A stretch of DNA of 64,000 nt from Loxodes magnus (GCA_946699065.1 CAMPDV010000063.1:945210-1009209); one strand, 5' to 3'; positions 12,026-23,121 are shown, numbered from the stretch's first letter. Notes: generated by a model not told the origin, from the sequence alone. Translations and numbers: made by a program.

Positions 12026-12772
12026 ATGTCTACATACTCAAAACCACTTAGACTTGGAATTATTTTTTTCCTTCTATCCCTGTAAGCCCCTCATTCACTA
12101 TATTTCTAAGGTAGCAAATCTAATTAAGAGCTTGTATAAAATCTTAAGGAAGAGGGAGTTATTAAATCAGCTAAAGTAGAGCAAGTAATGCTATAAGTTG
12201 ATAGAAAGCACTTTGTCAAGGATAAAAGTCAAGCTTATTAGGATAATCCTTTATACATTGGATATGGAGCTACTATTAGTGCACCACATATGCATGCATA
12301 TGCGTTGGAGCTGCTGTCTGACTTTTTATAACCTAATTAAACAGCTTTAGATGTTGGATCAGGAAGTGGTTATTTAACTGTTTGCATGAGCTATATGGGA
12401 GCTGGGAAAGTATATGGAGTTGAGCATATTTAAGAGTTAGTTGATTTTTCTTTGAGGAATGTGGAAGATCACTATGGACATTTACTTCTAAAAGAGAGAA
12501 CAGAGATTGTTAAAGGAGATGGCAGATAAGGTCTTAAGAAAGGAGCACCATATAAAGCAATACATGTTGGTGCTGCAAGTGCAGAATATCCAGAACATTT
12601 AATTAACTAGTTAGCAAATGGAGGAAGGCTATTAATTCCTGAAGGAAGATAAGACTAAAAGATGGTTATTTATGACAAAGATGAGAATGGTAGAATAAGT
12701 AGGAAAGAGACACTTGGTGTGAGATATGTACCACTAACAGATGAAAAGACCCAAAAGCATGAAATTTGATGA
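12026..12772 (+). CDS. Protein-L-isoaspartate O-methyltransferase, copy 1
   Basis: 248 residues. The enzyme uses S-adenosylmethionine to methylate isoaspartyl residues in damaged proteins. A hydrophobic N-terminal segment (GIIFFLLSLQAPHS) suggests a signal peptide or anchor, so it may act in the secretory pathway. The substrate loop GYGATISAPHMHAYALE is canonical, AdoMet motif I is LDVGSGSGYLT, and GAPYKAIHVGAA and LANGGRLLIPEG follow. The end is conserved with human PCMT1-type proteins (VPLTDEKTQ). The last codons are ATT TGA TGA: the first TGA is Trp and the second is the stop, as in copy 2. Confidence 0.95.
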
Positions 12773-13398
12773 AGCATTAATAGTAAAATCTAACTTTTTA
12801 AGATAATTAGAGTCCATAAATAGCTAAGTTATAGCAATCTAAATGAAAAGAAATGCTACAATATACTTATTAATGCATCTAATGCAATGATACATAGAAA
12901 AATAACTACTCAGAAAGTAAAATATTTAGTTACATGCTTAATTGCTCGTATAACAACTAAAGCTATGATATTAATAAATCCTATTATAGTTATTATTCAA
13001 ATGGTTTACTTTTAAAGTAAGATACTTAGATATTGCTAGATTTTAAGATAATAGCAATCTATAATGTATATAAACCTATTAAGTAGAACTGTCCATATAT
13101 CACTATAAATGCTTATATTACTATCAATAAGATAGGAAATATTCAATATTCATATCGTTTTAAGGCTTATAGTTGAGCAAGGATTAAGCAGCAGAAGCAT
13201 AGCAGTTAGTACTATAAGATTAAGCTTGGAGTTAGTGAAAAATAAAATGTTGATATTATGAAATAAGCAGGTAAAGATTAGTTTTAGTCCTGTCTATATA
13301 TAGACTTGTAAGCTTATTAGATACAGCAATTTTAGTTAGGTTTTTAGCTAAAGCTTTTTAGTATTTTATCCTTTTAAATTTTGTTTTTTTTAATAAAA
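12773..13398. other. Spacer
   Basis: No supported gene between PCMT copy 1 and ARF copy 2. Confidence 0.5.
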
Positions 13399-13947
13399 AT
13401 GGGATAGATACTCTCACAGTTCTGGTCATGGCTAACAGGTTAAAGGAAAGGAAGAATATTATTATTAGGTTTAGGTGGGTCTGGTAAGACAACTATATTA
13501 TACAAGTTAAAGCTAAATGAATACGTAACTACTATACCTACTATAGGATTTAATGTAGAGGACTTAAAGATTAAGGGATGAAGATTAACATTATGAGATG
13601 TAGGAGGCTAAGATAAAATACGCGTACTATGGCGACATTATTTCTCAGGTAATAATGCGATAATATTCGTAGTGGATTCAAACGATAGAGAAAAGATCTA
13701 AGAAGCTAAATAAGAACTATGAAAGCTTCTAGAAGAGAATGAACTCTAGGACAATAGTTTTTTGATCCTTGCAAATAAGTAAGATTTACCCAATTAAATG
13801 AGCATCTAAGAAATGTGTGAACAACTATAGCTTCACTCAATTAAGAATAGACAATGGTATATTTAAGCCTGTTCAGGAATATCAGGAGAAGGTTTAATGG
13901 AGGGCTTAAATTGGCTGACTAAATAGTTGGGCAGCAAAACAAACTGA
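13399..13947 (+). CDS. ARF-family small GTPase, copy 2
   Basis: 182 residues to the first TGA after the fold (13945). Myristoylatable start [15 protein letters not shown]-loop GLGGSGKTT, switch [11 protein letters not shown], switch II WDVGGQDKIRVLW, NKQD and ACSGISGEG are all present. Two conserved Trp (GWRLTLW) use TGA. If the terminal TGA at 13945 were read as Trp, the next in-frame codons would add a hydrophobic helix (FTIFILMIIAIPFISVYYY). The normal ARF length argues that this TGA is the stop. Confidence 0.92.
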
Positions 13948-14485
13948 TTTACCATTTTTATATTAATGATAATAGCAATTCCTTTCATTTCAGTCTATTA
14001 CTATAATCAACTTTTTAATATAGTTCTGATGTAATAATTGTTAGTCCTCACTTAAATGTAACAAGTATAAAGAGCATATCATCAGTTGATATATTGAAAT
14101 GATAAAGCAAGGGAAAGGCAAAATTGATTAATAGTTAAATAGCGATATCTATGGTATTGACTATCTAAAATAGTAAAAGCTTCTTTATAACTAAGAGATA
14201 AATAAAATAGCTATTTTAAAGCGTTCCTAGAATAAAAGCTATTAAGGTATTTTAATCCTTATGATACATTCTTTAATAATATAGTAAATATCTATCTAGT
14301 CTACTTTTTAATATGAGTGCTAGTAAAAATATTATATCAGAGATATTAATTAAAAGTGCTAAAAGACTCAAATGAAATAATAGATAGTAGCAGAAGAAGG
14401 AAAAGCAAGATAATATTGATTTTTATTAATTATTCCTAGTATTAAAATAGACTTCTTGCTATATTGATAATATTAGCACTATAAT

Positions 14486-14850
14486 ATGAATAAGTTACTT
14501 GCAGTGTTTAGAACGTGATTAACAGGTAAAAGAGAAAGATGAATTTACTACTAAGATTAGATTATTCAAGAAAAGCTTCTTTATTTTATAGACTAGTAAT
14601 AGAATAAGCAATTAAATGTAATTCAAATAATAGGCTCAATATTGAAAATGTAAGTTAAGAGGAATGATAATTATAAATGCGAGATATTGAAGGAAGTTAA
14701 GAGTTATAATCACATTGAGATTACTATTACAATTTCATTTTTAAGTTCCTATACGAAGTTAAATATAGATATTTTGTCATTTTGAAGGTAAATTCTTTAG
14801 TTTTGATGCTAATATTCAGTTTCAGACTAAAATAATCTTAATATTTTCTA
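14486..14850 (+). pseudogene. Decayed ARF copy 3
   Basis: The start (MNKLLAVFRTWLTGKRER) matches the ARF N-terminus copies up to residue 18. The remainder can be followed only in pieces in shifting frames: a P-loop region without GK[ST], a scrap of IENV, and WQLQMRDIEGSQ where copies 1 and 2 have [10 protein letters not shown]. No GTP-binding motif survives intact. This is a fossil of tandem duplication. Confidence 0.75.
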
Positions 14851-15413
14851 AATCCTCTAAGATATATTATGTTAGCTTTAATTTGGTATCTATATAAGAC
14901 CTTGAACTAGAATATATTATTTATATTAAGTAGGATAAATACTTAAAGCTAAGCTTTTCTATAGCATACCTATCTACTACCATACTCTTTGCTTCTTCTT
15001 TTAATTATTCGATACTTGTCATAGTATTAATTGCACAAATGCCTAAATTTGGACGTATCTATATTAAATAAATATCTAACTATCCTATTCCATCTTTTAC
15101 TACCTAATCATCATATCATTATGTATCTACTGAAGATATAACTAGCATTCTTATATTTCTGTTAAGATGTTCTTAGTAAAGAAATATTAGATGACAATAA
15201 TGAAGCTTTATATGATAAGAGTCTGAATACAATACAGACTTTAAAATGCTTAAGGAATAAAAGCTTTTAATAGACTCCATTTCTTCCATCTAGATTAGCT
15301 ACCTTTGTAATAATCCCTCTAGCAAACTACATAAATACTATACTTTCTTATCATTATCACTTTAGTGTAAGTTAAATTTAGTTAGACTGATTAAATATAA
15401 AAAATGGGCTAAT

Positions 15414-15944
15414 TGTTCTCCAGATTTTGATAGTGATTAACAGGTAAAAGAGAAGCAAGGATATTATTAATAGGAATTGAGTCTTAAGGAAAGACTTAGT
15501 TTCTTTATAGACTAAAGTTAGGATAAGTAATAACTTGTCTTCCTACTATCGGATTTAATGTGGAAACTATAAGTCATAAAGGATGCTAATTGACTATGTG
15601 AGATGTTGGGGTTAAGAATAGATAAGATTACTGTGAAGACACTATTTCGAAAATACAAATGGATTAATTTTTGTAGTAGATTCAAGTGATAAAATTGAAG
15701 TAGATAAGAGTTATGAAAGCTACTTTAAGAACAATATCTTTAAAATATCTGTTTCCTCATCCTAGCAAATAAGCAAGATTTACCTAATGCAATGTCTATA
15801 CTTTAAATAACTGAGAGATTATAGCTTAATAAAATATAAAGCAGGCAATGGTACATTTAAGCAACGAGTGTTGTATAAGGAGAAGGTTTGAAAGAAGGTT
15901 TGGATTGGTTAACAACAGAATTAAAGAAAACTATGAACATTTGA
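15414..15944 (+). pseudogene. Frameshifted ARF copy 4
   Basis: The copy starts well (MGQLFSRFWQWLTGKREARILLIG), but the P-loop is GIESQGKTQ, losing the Ser/Thr after the Lys. After TMWDVG it needs at least two frame changes, near 15610-15645 and 15740-15765, to recover RHYFENTNGLIFVVDSSD and then [14 protein letters not shown]. It ends GEGLKEGLDWL..KKTMNI before TGA 15942. Switch II is destroyed (DVGVKNRQ in place of DVGGQDKI). Confidence 0.88.
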
Positions 15945-16003
15945 TTATTAAAACTAATAGTAGAGTATTAATTTTAGCTTTATGTATTATTAAATAACTA
16001 TAA

Positions 16004-16552
16004 ATACGTTAATTATTAGAAAGGTTCTGACCATGGCTAACTGCCAAAACTGAACAAAAAATTTTAATGACTGGTCTCAATAGCTTAGGAAAGTCTACTA
16101 TACTTTACAAATTAAAATTAGGCGAAGTGGTTACAACAATACCTACTATTGGATTTAATGTTGAAACAATTGAATATAAAGGATGAAAAATAACTATTTG
16201 GGATGTAGGAGGTTAGGATAAAATATTACCTCTCTGGAAATATTATTACAGCATGCTTAAATCATGTTTTGCTTTCGTAATCGATTCTAATAATAGAGAA
16301 AGAATAGACTAGAATAGATAATTAATTAAAAAGCTACTTTAAGAAATAGCTTTGAAGAATATTAATATTCTGTTTCTAGCAAATAAATAAGATTTGCCTA
16401 ATAGAATGTCAACAAATGAGCTAATAGAAAAGTTGCAATTGAATGCAATTAAAGACAGGAAGTAATACTTATAACCTTGCTGCGCCTTTACAGATGATGG
16501 CTTATATGAGAATTTAGATTGGATAGTTAATTAGGCAAGAAAAAAGTAGTGA
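16004..16552 (+). pseudogene. ARF copy 5 with lost start codon
   Basis: The GTPase body is a full open frame to TGA 16550: P-loop GLNSLGKST, switch [28 protein letters not shown] and CAFTDDG. At the position where the other copies have ATG GGT TAA (Met-Gly-Gln), this copy reads ATA CGT TAA, so both the start and the myristoylated glycine are gone. No in-frame upstream ATG was found; the first internal ATG (16055) would remove the amphipathic helix. It could be a very young pseudogene, or translated as a soluble GTPase from the internal ATG. Confidence 0.8.
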
Positions 16553-16991
16553 GATGTTATATAAAAACTATAAATAGTTAATCTATTTTCATTACTGTCA
16601 TTATTCATAAGATCATAATTATCAAGATTATAATAAAATCTTAGTCTTAAATTTATTCCCTAGCTAATAAATTTTTTATCAAAAATCCGCTTTCCTTTAT
16701 AAATTTTCTCAGTATATCTATAACAATATCATTAAGAAGCTAAAGTAGAATCACTTCATATTTAGACATAAAAAGCCAAATCTATATCTACCATTTCAGT
16801 TAATCATAAAATGCTAATCCATCAATTTTCGAAAGTTTAAATGTTCAAAATTTACATTCAGTTGACTATTAAGCTACAGAGTCAGAACACAGGAACTAAT
16901 TAGAATAGTAAAAGCTTAAGCTATAAATGACATGGTATTATAGTAAAAAATGTATATAAGAAAGTATATTTTATTATTTTAATTAATATAA

Positions 16992-17744
16992 ATGTCAATT
17001 TCCTCATAGACTGTACGCTTGAGCATTGTCTTCTACATTCTTTCTCTTTATATCTCGGAATCTTAGTCTATTTACTCTCGCTATGCTAGAACTAATCAAG
17101 AAATGGTTTAAATTCTGAAAGATAATGGAGTGATAGAGTCATAGAGAGTAGAATAGGCTATGTTGAAAGCAGATAGAAGGAATTTTATGAAGGATTTTGG
17201 CTCTTCCTATACACTTAGAAAAATGTATGTCAGTTATGGAAATTTCGTCTTGGCTCCTTAATAAGCTGCTTTTATTCTAGAAACATTAGCTAGTTATATC
17301 ACCTCTGATGCAACGGTTTTAGATGCAGGAACAGGTACTGGCTGGTTAACTACATGCTTTGCTTATATGGGAGCTGGGAAAGTTTATGGAGTTGAACATA
17401 TAACAAAGCTTGCTGATATAGCAAATCTAAATATTAGAGACTTTTATTTTGAATTATTCTAAGATAATAAAGTAGAAGTCAACCATGGAGACGAACATTA
17501 AGGCTGGCCCCTTGGAGCACCTTACAAAGCAATTTATTTAGACTACACAAATCCAGATTACCCAGAAGTTTTGCTTGACTAGCTGGCTAATGGTGGAAGA
17601 CTTATGTACCTTGAAAGTAAAGATTCTCCTAGGTTTATAATATATGACAAAGATGGGAAAGGAAATGTAAGTCGTAAGGAAGTTTTAAATGAAAAATACG
17701 ATAAACCAGAGGATAATAACTATAGGAGATAAGAAATTTGATGA
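16992..17744 (+). CDS. Diverged isoaspartate methyltransferase-like, copy 2
   Basis: 250 residues, ATG 16992. It shares with copy 1 a hydrophobic N-terminus (VFYILSLYISES), AdoMet motif LDAGTGTGWLT, the block YMGAGKVYGVEH, GAPYKAI and LANGGRL. The substrate-binding loop is SYGNFVLAPQQAAFILE instead of GYGATISAPHMHAYALE, so the Ser and the SAPHM core are lost. The C-terminal third is also altered (ESKDSPRFIIYDKDGKGN). It probably still binds AdoMet but may not methylate isoaspartate. It ends ATT TGA TGA exactly like copy 1. Confidence 0.87.
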
Positions 17745-18302
17745 AGCTAGAGAGATTATTAACTTTTTATTGATAAACAATAATACGTAATAATGCATAT
17801 TCTTATTTCAATATTACATCAAATATAGATTACTATACCACTCTATTAGCAAATTAGAGTATTAAGTTGATAAATCCAAATACACTTAGTTAAACTCTAA
17901 CTACTAAAAAAAGATAAAACTGAAAATAATTTGATATGAAGCATTCTTCTTCAGATATAATTCTTCTAAACTTGTAGATAAGAATACGCAACTAGTCATT
18001 CGTAAGTAAACAATTTGAATGATACATTGATTATAACTTTTAATTTATAACTTATGCTCATAAACTCTTATCTTATACTATATTATTTATACTAAATCTA
18101 TACTAAATCTATTTAAAAAAAGCTATTATAGACTAATATACCCAAATTTATTTCCTATTAACTTAATTATTTCATTCACTCTTAAGTTATAAATATAATT
18201 TTAGATATCTTTAAAGTGATGTCACTTTAGAAGAAAAATAAGGAAAGATCATTAAATTTATAATTTAATCACTTTGACTATATAAGTTTAGTTAATTAGA
18301 AG
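17745..18302. other. Spacer
   Basis: AT-rich sequence with no supported gene between the ARF/PCMT cluster and the convergent minus-strand gene. Confidence 0.5.
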
Positions 18303-19350
18303 TCATAATTTTTTATGTTTTGTATGTAGTTAATAGCAAGAAAAATAAGGAGGAAATAGTTAATTAAAAGGGAATATTTTTGATTTAAAGACTGAAAGTT
18401 TGATATAAAAAATGAATAAATAAACTATGAATTGCATATGCTATCGTGTACCACAATAAGAGGAAAAATGCTGGATATCTAAAATATAGTTAGTATCAGA
18501 GAAGCAGAAAAATAAATCATATCACTAATGATCTTTGGTAGTGACAATCCTCACTTACCTTTTGTGTTAATGTTTTGTAAATGCTTTATCAATTTTTGCT
18601 TATTAACTTGAGCTAGGAACCTAAAAAAAGTAAGTATCAATTATAAAAAAAGATGAAATCATATCAACAAATGATATTCGTGTGTAACAAACTTTCACTT
18701 ACATTTTGCTACCTTGTGCTTATTCTTCTTCCTTGCTACTGAAATGTATCTTGCTAAAGCAAGATTTGTAGTATACCTATATAATAGTTAGTATCAGACA
18801 TTGGAACAAAAATCATTTCCCACGATATTAGGGCTTGGCTATCTTCACTTACCTTTTCATTTTTCATTTATTATAAATTTTGCATCTCACCGTCAATTTA
18901 AATGATTCCTTCAACGATAAAACTCAAACTTATATATAGTATTTTAAATTTTAAACCCTTACGAAAGATATAAATTCTGAAAATTAATAATATTAGCATT
19001 TTATTTCTGCGTATCCAACTATAATAAATCAACCTCAGACATCACTCATCTTATTTAGTTTGGTGATACTGCTATGGAAGTATAAGGTTAAATCTATCTA
19101 AGTTTAATGTGGTAGGTTATAGCTCGCTTATAGTATATGCAAAGAAACTTATAAGTATGTAGCAAATAAATCTAGTGAAGATTTTAAAGAATGCTTTGCA
19201 TTGTATAACACTCAAATTTTTATATTTTATTTTTATTTCATACATTTGGGTTTTCTTTGCAATAAAGCTATTAAGCAGCATTATTGAAATTAGAATATTT
19301 CTCCCCAATTTTTGAGATAGTATGCTTCTAAAAACTTTGATCTAATCCAT
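18303..19350 (-). CDS. Hypothetical protein with three 76-82 nt introns
   Basis: Exons on the minus strand: 19350-18853, 18776-18703, 18620-18559, 18478-18303; spliced length 810 nt, 269 residues, stop TGA 18305-18303. Intron phases are 0, 2 and 1, and the frame is kept only when all three are removed. The N-terminal 165 residues are hydrophobic and basic (MDQIKVFRSILSQKLGRNIL, FTRFICYILISFFAYTI), probably membrane-associated. The middle is hydrophilic (SKIHFSSKEEEQAQGSK, FLAQVNKQKLIKHLQNINTK). Not recognised. The start follows from the first in-frame ATG after a TGA-containing stretch. Confidence 0.6.
18479..18558 (-). other. 80-nt spliceosomal intron (3 of 3)
   Basis: On the minus strand it begins GTAAGTGAGGATTGT and ends TGATACTAACTATATTTTAG, with a perfect TACTAAC branch-site motif 10 nt before the end. 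It contains GATATGATTT, shared with the other two introns of this gene. Confidence 0.85.
18621..18702 (-). other. 82-nt spliceosomal intron (2 of 3)
   Basis: It begins GTAAGTGAAAGTTTGT and ends TTGATACTTACTTTTTTTAG. The branch motif is TACTTAC, and it again contains GATATGATTT about 25 nt upstream of the branch site. Confidence 0.85.
18777..18852 (-). other. 76-nt spliceosomal intron (1 of 3)
   Basis: It begins GTAAGTGAAGATAGCC and ends CTGATACTAACTATTATATAG. It contains AATATCGT and AAATGATTT at the positions matching the other two introns. Confidence 0.85.
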
Positions 19351-19924
19351 TTTAATAGTATTTCTTCTCTTTTATTACTGAAGAAGAATACCAATGGCTT
19401 TACATTTTTATCTTTAACTAGTCAACATTATTTAACTCTAATCTTGCATCTGTTTAGTGTAGATGACATTTATGAATAAAATTGTTTCCCATAATTAAAA
19501 AAGGCGGGAAATGAATGTGTAACCATTTTAAATAATGATGATTTTAAAATGTCTAAGTCCTTTATATTTCCGCATCTTCTAACTAATATATTTACCATTC
19601 TTCATATGATTCAACCTCTTCTGGTAGAAGAATGATAAAGTTAAAATGACTAAAATTAAAAAAATGCAGCAGGATGCTTTCCATCAATTGTATATATCGT
19701 TTAGTTAAAATTTGCCTATTAAAATTGAGATGCTAATTTCGAAGGAATAATCAAAGTAAAAATTTTATCTATCTAACAAGGAAAAAAGATAGTAAGACTT
19801 ATATTTTAATCAATCGAAGCACTAAAATCAGTGAATGCTTTTGGTATATCGATTAAGTTAGAAATTCAATCGATGAGCAAAAAATTTAATTTTAGATCAT
19901 ATAAGGAGAGATAAATTAGCTAAA

Positions 19925-20608
19925 ATGGTAGAAAATATTCAATAAGAATATGAGTTTTAAAATCCAAATCTAGAAATGACAAAGTCATATTCCTTAGATC
20001 TTATATTTTAGATCACTATAGCATCATTAGCACTTTATAAAAGCTAAAGCAGTAAAATGAGAAACATCATCTATATAATTCAATTGTAGTTTGTAAACTA
20101 ATTTAAGGAAATATAAGAATAGTAGCTAAGTATTCATCAAACGAGTGAGTAAATAATGTGGTTAGATATAACTAATTTGAAGGTAGATATCTAAATGAGT
20201 ATATTACTTGTCATTTAAAAACATGCTTGGTAGTTAGTTATTAAATCAACTATCGAATTTAATGGAAATTACTCGACCGATTTCATATAAAAATAAGCAT
20301 CGGTTAGTATTTAAAATAGACTAACAGATTGTATACTAGTTGTTATATAAGGATTATGCTTGTAGGTCAATAAATAGAAATTTTCCCAGTTAATGTTAGT
20401 TTAAGATAAGATTGGAATCAGCAAGAGTTTGATCGTTAGCATTAGTGAGTATAAAAGATATCATAGAATGATACTTATTGGAGCTTTCGTTTTATCATAA
20501 GGTTTCTATACCTTTACCTAGAATATACCTTTGAAAATTCTTTTATCAATTAGTTATTAAAAAGGAAAACTATTGCTAGTCTATTTACGTTTTGATTTGT
20601 ATATAAAA
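19925..20608 (+). CDS. Hypothetical protein, 3' end unresolved
   Basis: From an ATG at 19925 the frame is free of TGA for 228 codons, which is unusual here. It contains varied segments (NPNLEMTKSYSLDLIF, TSEQIMWLDITNLKVDI, IEFNGNYSTDF). It then runs in frame into the next gene's ATG without a TGA, so its real end (a missed short intron or another stop) is unknown. The same frame is also open upstream to about 19640. No family recognised. Confidence 0.35.
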
Positions 20609-21326
20609 ATGCAGAAGTCAGGGTATAGTTCGTTAATGCCTAAAGTCTAATGGTATAAAACAAATGGAACTGGAAGAGATGGTTATATCTCACATGACAA
20701 TGGAGGATGTACAAAAGCATCATCTTAAAACCGAAGTTAATATATTGTATCTTCTTTTAGAAGGAAAAGATTATACGACTAGAATCCTCCAAGGTTAGAT
20801 GCTAAAATTCTTTACTATTATTCTGATGGTACTGGAAGAGATTCTTATGTACAGTAAGCTAAATTTATCTTTCATTTTTAGAGTAAGTTCTGGAGGTCTT
20901 GTAGCTCCACAAGACCCTACCAAAGCTTCAAAATCCTTTTTTTAATAGTTGCGTCAATATAATGGGAAGGTATCTGAAATACCTAATGATACATTTCATA
21001 GGAGTTAATTAAGATAACCAGCATAGAATTATCAAAGCTACCAAAAAAAAATATTCGGAGTGTATCAGAAAAATTAAACCCAAAGATTGAGTGCTCCTAA
21101 GACGACAAGATTTAAGTGATAAACACAGGCCAATCCTTCATTTAGAATTTCTTCAAGAGAATTTAGAGACCTGACTAAATTTAACGCTACTTCTGAAAAG
21201 ATCTTATAAACAACCGAAAGTAAGAGGGATTTACATGAGAATCAAGAAAAGAGAAATTTGATAAGGCCATAGAGCGCTCCTTATTTCGGAAGAAAATCCA
21301 CTATAACAAAGGATTTCTTTTATTGA
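20609..21326 (+). CDS. NGTGRD-repeat protein (unknown, possibly axonemal)
   Basis: Exons 20609-20853 and 20882-21326 around a 28-nt intron (GTAAGC..TTTTTAG); 229 residues, TGA 21324. A motif appears twice: WYKTNGTGRDGYISHDNGG and YYYSDGTGRDSYVQVSSGG, each about 30 residues before a Ser/Arg-rich stretch. The C-terminus is basic with many Arg/Gln and no helix-rich core, the style of small ciliary microtubule-associated or inner-lumen proteins. That role is inference only. Start: the first ATG lies 17 codons before the first motif. Confidence 0.78.
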
Positions 21327-21930
21327 TTATTAATTTGCTCTCGCTAATGTTTTTTGTAATATCCTAAATCTTAAAAAACTAATAACACTATTCAATAAAG
21401 CAATAGTGATAGCAGGCTTTAAACTATTAAGCATTTTTATATGCTAAGCATAGAAGGCTAAATATCATCGACTTGCTAAATAGAAAGATAATGATAATGT
21501 TTAATATAAGAGATAAAAGAAAAGCTCTAACTTTTTATTTAATCAATACTAGTAAATTATAAAAAGTATTATAAATTGAATTCTAGAAATATAGATAAAA
21601 AAGGGTTTGATAATATAATAGAAACAAATATGATTAATAAGTAGTAAGTGCTAAGTTAATATTAATATTCAATAAATATTGATAAAGATTAACTTTAAAT
21701 ATTATAAGTAGATTTATTTATTACCTTTATAAAGAGTAATTAGCAAGTTGATTATCTGATATAATCGAAGGTTAAATCATGGAGGTAAATTATCTACTAA
21801 ATATAAATATCTTTTAGCTCATAGTTTATTTTGCGCTCGAAAAAGTTTTTAATTATGAGTAATTTTTCATACTCTTAAACATAAATAGCATATTTTTGTT
21901 CAAAATCGATTAAATTTAAAAGCATTATGT
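21327..21930. other. Spacer between convergent genes
   Basis: AT-rich, no supported gene. On the minus strand the frame of the next gene stays free of TGA through this whole stretch, which leaves that gene's stop in doubt. Confidence 0.45.
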
Positions 21931-21933
21931 TTA

Positions 21934-23121
21934 TTTTACTAACTCACTTAGTAAGCTTTCCAAGGTCTTAAAACTTTCTTCGCAATTTTCTATCAAAATA
22001 GTATTAAGAGCATTACTTTCTTGTAATGGACTTGGTGCAGGAACCCATACTTTGCTAGATTTTTATTCTGTTAGTTATGGTTGTATCTTTTCTATTTAAT
22101 TTTGTTAGTAGGATTGCTTTCTTGATGCCTTTTTACTTTTTACTATTTTTTGAACTATTTTTTCAATAGAATTTTCCGTATTTTTGCTCTATTTTTCGAT
22201 TTCTTTTTGCTTCTTTATAGGTTAACTCTCTTCAGCACTTTTTAAATTATTAATCTTAAAGTTGTTTTCTAATACTTATATCACTTTAGAATTATCTAGC
22301 TTGAAGTTTGCTGCTTCGCCTTCTCATTTTTCCGGCGTTACATTTTATTTTCTCGACAGTTCTTTTTGAAGTTAATTAAGTGAAGAGGTCTAAATAATTT
22401 CTAATGGATATACAAACTTGATTTTTTAATTCTCTTCAAAATCATATCCATTCTAATAAAACAGCTTATCATTTACAGTCTAAGCTTTTTATGCTTTATA
22501 TTCTTATGCATTTTTATTTTCATCCATCAGTGAAACATCCAGTATATTACCTTTAACATCTGATGTATACTAAAATATCTAATTTTGGTATATTGGAGGA
22601 CTTTTTATCATTCTCTTTTTCTTTTTTTGCACTTTTACTTTCTTCTTATCTGTCTATTAGTGCTCATGCTTTTATTTTTTTTATTTTATCAGATGTGTTT
22701 CTTTAGCCTTGTTCTATATTTTCTTACTGTTTTGAATTATTCTCTTTATGATAGTTTGTATGTTAACAGTATCTTTATGACTATTCAGTCTCCTATGAGT
22801 ATGTGAGCCTTCATAAATTTGTTATAGCTTATCTGTTTATATCCCTAGATGTTTACCATTTAGTCAGTTATTGTACTAAATAAACTTCGATCCAAATATA
22901 CCTTAAGACTTAGAACTAGCTCTAGATCTTCTTACTAAGTTAGGAGTTTTAGTTGTAAGAAAGATATTTTACCTTCCACTTTTACTAGTTAAATTATATG
23001 TCTCCTGTATAACCAGAGGAGTTTAAGCTTGCTTTGGAGTATTAGGTCTGGAAATTTTAGCAGATGTAACTCTAGTTGCTGCACTAGTAAAATAGCCTTT
23101 TTGCAGTGAAGATTTTTTCAT
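21934..23121 (-). CDS. Basic, partly coiled-coil hypothetical protein
   Basis: 396 residues from ATG 23121. The N-terminal 100 residues are Ser/Thr/Pro-rich and basic (RVTSAKISRPNTPKQAQTP, TTKTPNLVRRSRASSK), a pattern common in microtubule-binding proteins. A charged coiled-coil centre follows (KKKVKVQKKKK, EKQSKNTENSIEKIVQKIVK), then a tail with KVWVPAPSPLQESNALN and ESFKTLESLLSELVK. The natural end coincides with a TAA at 21933-21931; no in-frame TGA follows for about 190 codons. One internal TGA serves as Trp (PEKWEGE). Confidence 0.72.

Noticed and set aside
18479-18852. Three similar elements first considered as small RNA genes on the plus strand (ACTTACC resembles the U1 5' end)
   Set aside because: On the minus strand each is a complete intron with donor, branch motif and acceptor, and removal preserves the reading frame at all three places.
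22585-22806. Plus-strand 73-residue hydrophobic ORF
   Set aside because: It is the antisense of the Lys-rich coiled-coil gene on the minus strand; poly-Lys codons give Phe/Leu-rich antisense.
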